Shown piece after piece: positions 62,109 to 64,000 of a DNA stretch of 64,000 nucleotides. Within the stretch, counting starts at the first letter, position 1. Every line of letters begins with the position of its first letter. Under the pieces are notes generated by a model that was not told where the DNA came from, did not search any database, and worked only from the letters and a program-made list of their open reading frames with translations. The position numbers and the translations under genes were made by a program. The stretch spans positions 186,001-250,000 of the forward strand of contig CAVZQK010000055.1 of assembly GCA_963777355.1 (NCBI GenBank), given 5' to 3'. The DNA is from DATJHM01 sp963777355. GTDB lineage: Bacteria; Chloroflexota; Ktedonobacteria; Ktedonobacterales; Ktedonobacteraceae.

Positions 62109-64000
62109 TTAGCTAGATGAATAACTGGATATGCGCACTAACCACTCCTGAAAGAGAGGAACGGCGATCCTATATTCGTGGTCTTCGTTAAGGACAATGA
62201 GATCCCGTTCTACTAGAGTCTCTAGAGCGGAACGAAGGCTATCTCCACCTAGAGAATATTTTTCCTGCGCGAACGTAGGCTTTTCCACACTTGTAAGCAG
62301 CTTCAAGATCCTTTGATGCTCAGGGGGAGTACGCTCCCAGAGATCACGGAAATAGGTACTTCCCCAGTTTTTTAAGACCTTGTCCATCGCTTGTCTTAGC
62401 GAAGTGAGCTCTACTGTCTGACTATTCTCACTATTCAATATATCGATCAAGGCAGAACACAGCGCCTGGATAAGAAAAGGATGCCCGTGAGTGATCCTGA
62501 TAACTTCAGTAATGACCGCTTCTGGAAAAACCCGTTCTCCAGGGAAAAGGGTTATCGGCTCTAGGATAAGCTTGCGGGCATCCTCAAATGTGAGAAAACT
62601 TATCTTCAATGCCTCTACATAGACAAAATAACTTATCCAATGCGGCCCCATCTCTCCAAACATCTTCAGGCCACTGAAAAGGAGAGAGACCTGAGCATAA
62701 TTTTGCGTCAGACTGCGGAACCAATCGAGAAGCAGATTGATGTCAAGATAGTGCTGCTGACTGGCTTCTTCTAAATATTCAAATTCATCAAAAGTAAGGA
62801 GAAGTATGTACCCTTCCTGCTTTAAAACAGCATCTATCTGCTTAAACCACTTCATAAAAACATAATAAACTGTCGCCTCATTCTTCTGCGCCGCCTCCTG
62901 CAATAAAGAAAAATCCAGTTCTTTGACTTTGAGCGTGCGAGCATTCATCCCTTCATAAATTCCTTCAGCCACAGTACTAAGAAAAGCGGCTACACTGGAT
63001 GAAGTTCCACGACTTTGCAAGTCATAGAAAATGGTAATATAGCGCCTACCTAATAAATCCGGCAGATGCTTAAGGACACTACTTTTCCCCATGCGCCGCT
63101 CACCGTAAAGAAGAAATGTTGGTCGTTTGCGGAGAGCATCACTCAGCAACTGCGCCAGTTCTAAACGTCCCACAAATGAAGAGGTATGCAGATCCAGGGC
63201 TAATCCCGGAGAATAAGGGTTGCTAATAAATTTCGTTCTTTCAGGAGCACTCTCCAGTATTTGCAGTTCCTGTTGGGCAACTTCTAACCAGAGAGCAACC
63301 ACATTTTCGAGCAGGTCATTCAGATGGAGATGAGCAAAAACCTCATTGAGTGATACCTCTCGCAGCTCCAAAGTCATGGTAGTCAGCGCATTAAATTTTG
63401 CCTGCCAGCCCAAAGGACTACAGGCACGCTCTGCATTGATGCTAGCATTGTTCAAATGGGTAAACGCTTTCATCCATAGCGGCTTCAGCAGGCCAACGCC
63501 CTGAGGAAGATTTTCTTGAAAGCGCTGAGAGGCCTGGGCAATCGTGCGTAAACTGTCCCGGCCACGAAAATCGTCCAGCATAATTTCTGCGGCAATCATA
63601 CGAGCAGCCCCTATTTGCGCAGGTCGCTCATAGACAATAAAATTTATCTCTTTTAGGGTAGCTTCAACATTCTCTTGTGAAGCAAGAAAGAGCATTGAGC
63701 GTATTCCTGGAAGAGGAAAGAGACATTGCTCATCCCAATAAAGCGAGGAAGCATGGAGATAAAAGAAGGTTCGTGACGGCTGCTTTCTGCTCAGGAAATA
63801 TGCTTTTATGCTGGAAAGGCAACTCATAGCGTAGAGAGGCAGGCGATAAGAAACAAGGATATAGCTACCAGCAAAAAATAGCGCTCCCACGACACTATAG
63901 ATAAAGCAGAGCAGAATAGTGAGAATAATACAAACAGTTAAGCTTCTTCTCTCACCTACTACATTCCCAATACCCGGATTTCTTGTCCTACTAATTGCAA
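62109..64000 (-). CDS. AAA/STAND-type ATPase with N-terminal membrane helix, partial at window edge
   Basis: At least 630 residues; the 5' end lies outside the window because the frame stays open to 64000 (TRNPGIGNVVGERRSLTVCI is read before the internal GTG at 63890). Two adjacent hydrophobic segments (CIILTILLCFIYSVV, GALFFAGSYILVSY) anchor it. The P-loop is LLYGERRMGKSSVLKHL with a Walker B-type LLLTFDEFEYLEE about 100 residues later, then a sensor region GHPFLIQALCSAL and a C-terminal winged-helix-like segment (LRSALETLVERDLIVLN). This is the ORC/Cdc6-like family often found with repeat domains in signalling NTPases. Function unknown. Confidence 0.85.
   Translation of the reverse strand, partial: AISRTRNPGIGNVVGERRSLTVCIILTILLCFIYSVVGALFFAGSYILVSYRLPLYAMSCLSSIKAYFLSRKQPSRTFFYLHASSLYWDEQCLFPLPGIRSMLFLASQENVEATLKEINFIVYERPAQIGAARMIAAEIMLDDFRGRDSLRTIAQASQRFQENLPQGVGLLKPLWMKAFTHLNNASINAERACSPLGWQAKFNALTTMTLELREVSLNEVFAHLHLNDLLENVVALWLEVAQQELQILESAPERTKFISNPYSPGLALDLHTSSFVGRLELAQLLSDALRKRPTFLLYGERRMGKSSVLKHLPDLLGRRYITIFYDLQSRGTSSSVAAFLSTVAEGIYEGMNARTLKVKELDFSLLQEAAQKNEATVYYVFMKWFKQIDAVLKQEGYILLLTFDEFEYLEEASQQHYLDINLLLDWFRSLTQNYAQVSLLFSGLKMFGEMGPHWISYFVYVEALKISFLTFEDARKLILEPITLFPGERVFPEAVITEVIRITHGHPFLIQALCSALIDILNSENSQTVELTSLRQAMDKVLKNWGSTYFRDLWERTPPEHQRILKLLTSVEKPTFAQEKYSLGGDSLRSALETLVERDLIVLNEDHEYRIAVPLFQEWLVRISSYSSS

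Noticed and set aside
1..64000. tRNA genes, rRNA and CRISPR arrays
   Set aside because: No TPsiC-arm pattern with a matching acceptor stem and no regularly spaced direct repeats were found by eye.

Overview
The window looks like chromosome of a soil Ktedonobacteria-type Chloroflexota. This is an inference from the protein repertoire: PucR regulators with a GAF domain, a winged-helix protein ending in ETGYILM, ParM-like actins, a secreted cellulase with a surface domain, a KdpD split into two proteins, and many one-component regulators. GC is moderate and genes are loosely packed with long AT-rich spacers. I saw no tRNA, rRNA, CRISPR array, prophage or intact transposase.

Layout. 0-10 kb: winged-helix protein, PucR/GAF regulator, a polytopic membrane protein next to a degenerate kinase-TPR protein, a frameshifted deaminase-type amidohydrolase, a small membrane protein resembling an ECF S component, and a secreted repeat lipoprotein. 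11.5-18.2 kb: sugar utilisation locus (binding protein, two permeases, LacI regulator with its operators, frameshifted GH42 beta-galactosidase). 18.3-20.2 kb: TetR and a divergent quinone oxidoreductase. 20.4-24.1 kb: minus-strand operon with a ParM-like actin, a possible ribbon-helix-helix partner and a membrane-anchored protein. 24.8-27.5 kb: decayed tandem acetyltransferase, VOC protein, AraC regulator. 28-31 kb: GH5 cellulase split by a frameshift, lone receiver protein, small membrane protein.

31.5-43 kb holds a potassium and transport block: TMEM175-type channel, a strong promoter with a structured leader and terminator, a SsuBC/NrtBC-like ABC transporter with a double permease and a long ATPase, then a KdpD-type histidine kinase, KdpE-type regulator, lone receiver, separate KdpD sensor half, and a KimA-like importer. 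43.4-54.9 kb: nitroreductase, frameshifted ferritin-like protein, metallo-hydrolase, serine hydrolase, a repeat-rich gap with a MITE-like inverted repeat, a TetR-oxidoreductase pair, a secreted beta-propeller and a DeoR regulator. 55-57.5 kb: TetR with two matching operators, ECF sigma factor, frameshifted 6-phosphogluconate dehydrogenase. 57.9-62.1 kb: Zn/Mn-type ABC importer (binding protein, ATPase, two permeases) ending in a Fur-family regulator. The last gene, an AAA-type ATPase on the minus strand, runs off the right edge.

Five otherwise well-conserved genes are each broken by a single-base shift, two of them inside the identical decamer AAGATTTCAG. This suggests residual sequencing indels at least as strongly as real gene loss. 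The acetyltransferase at 24.8 kb, with two stops and two shifts, is better explained as true decay.
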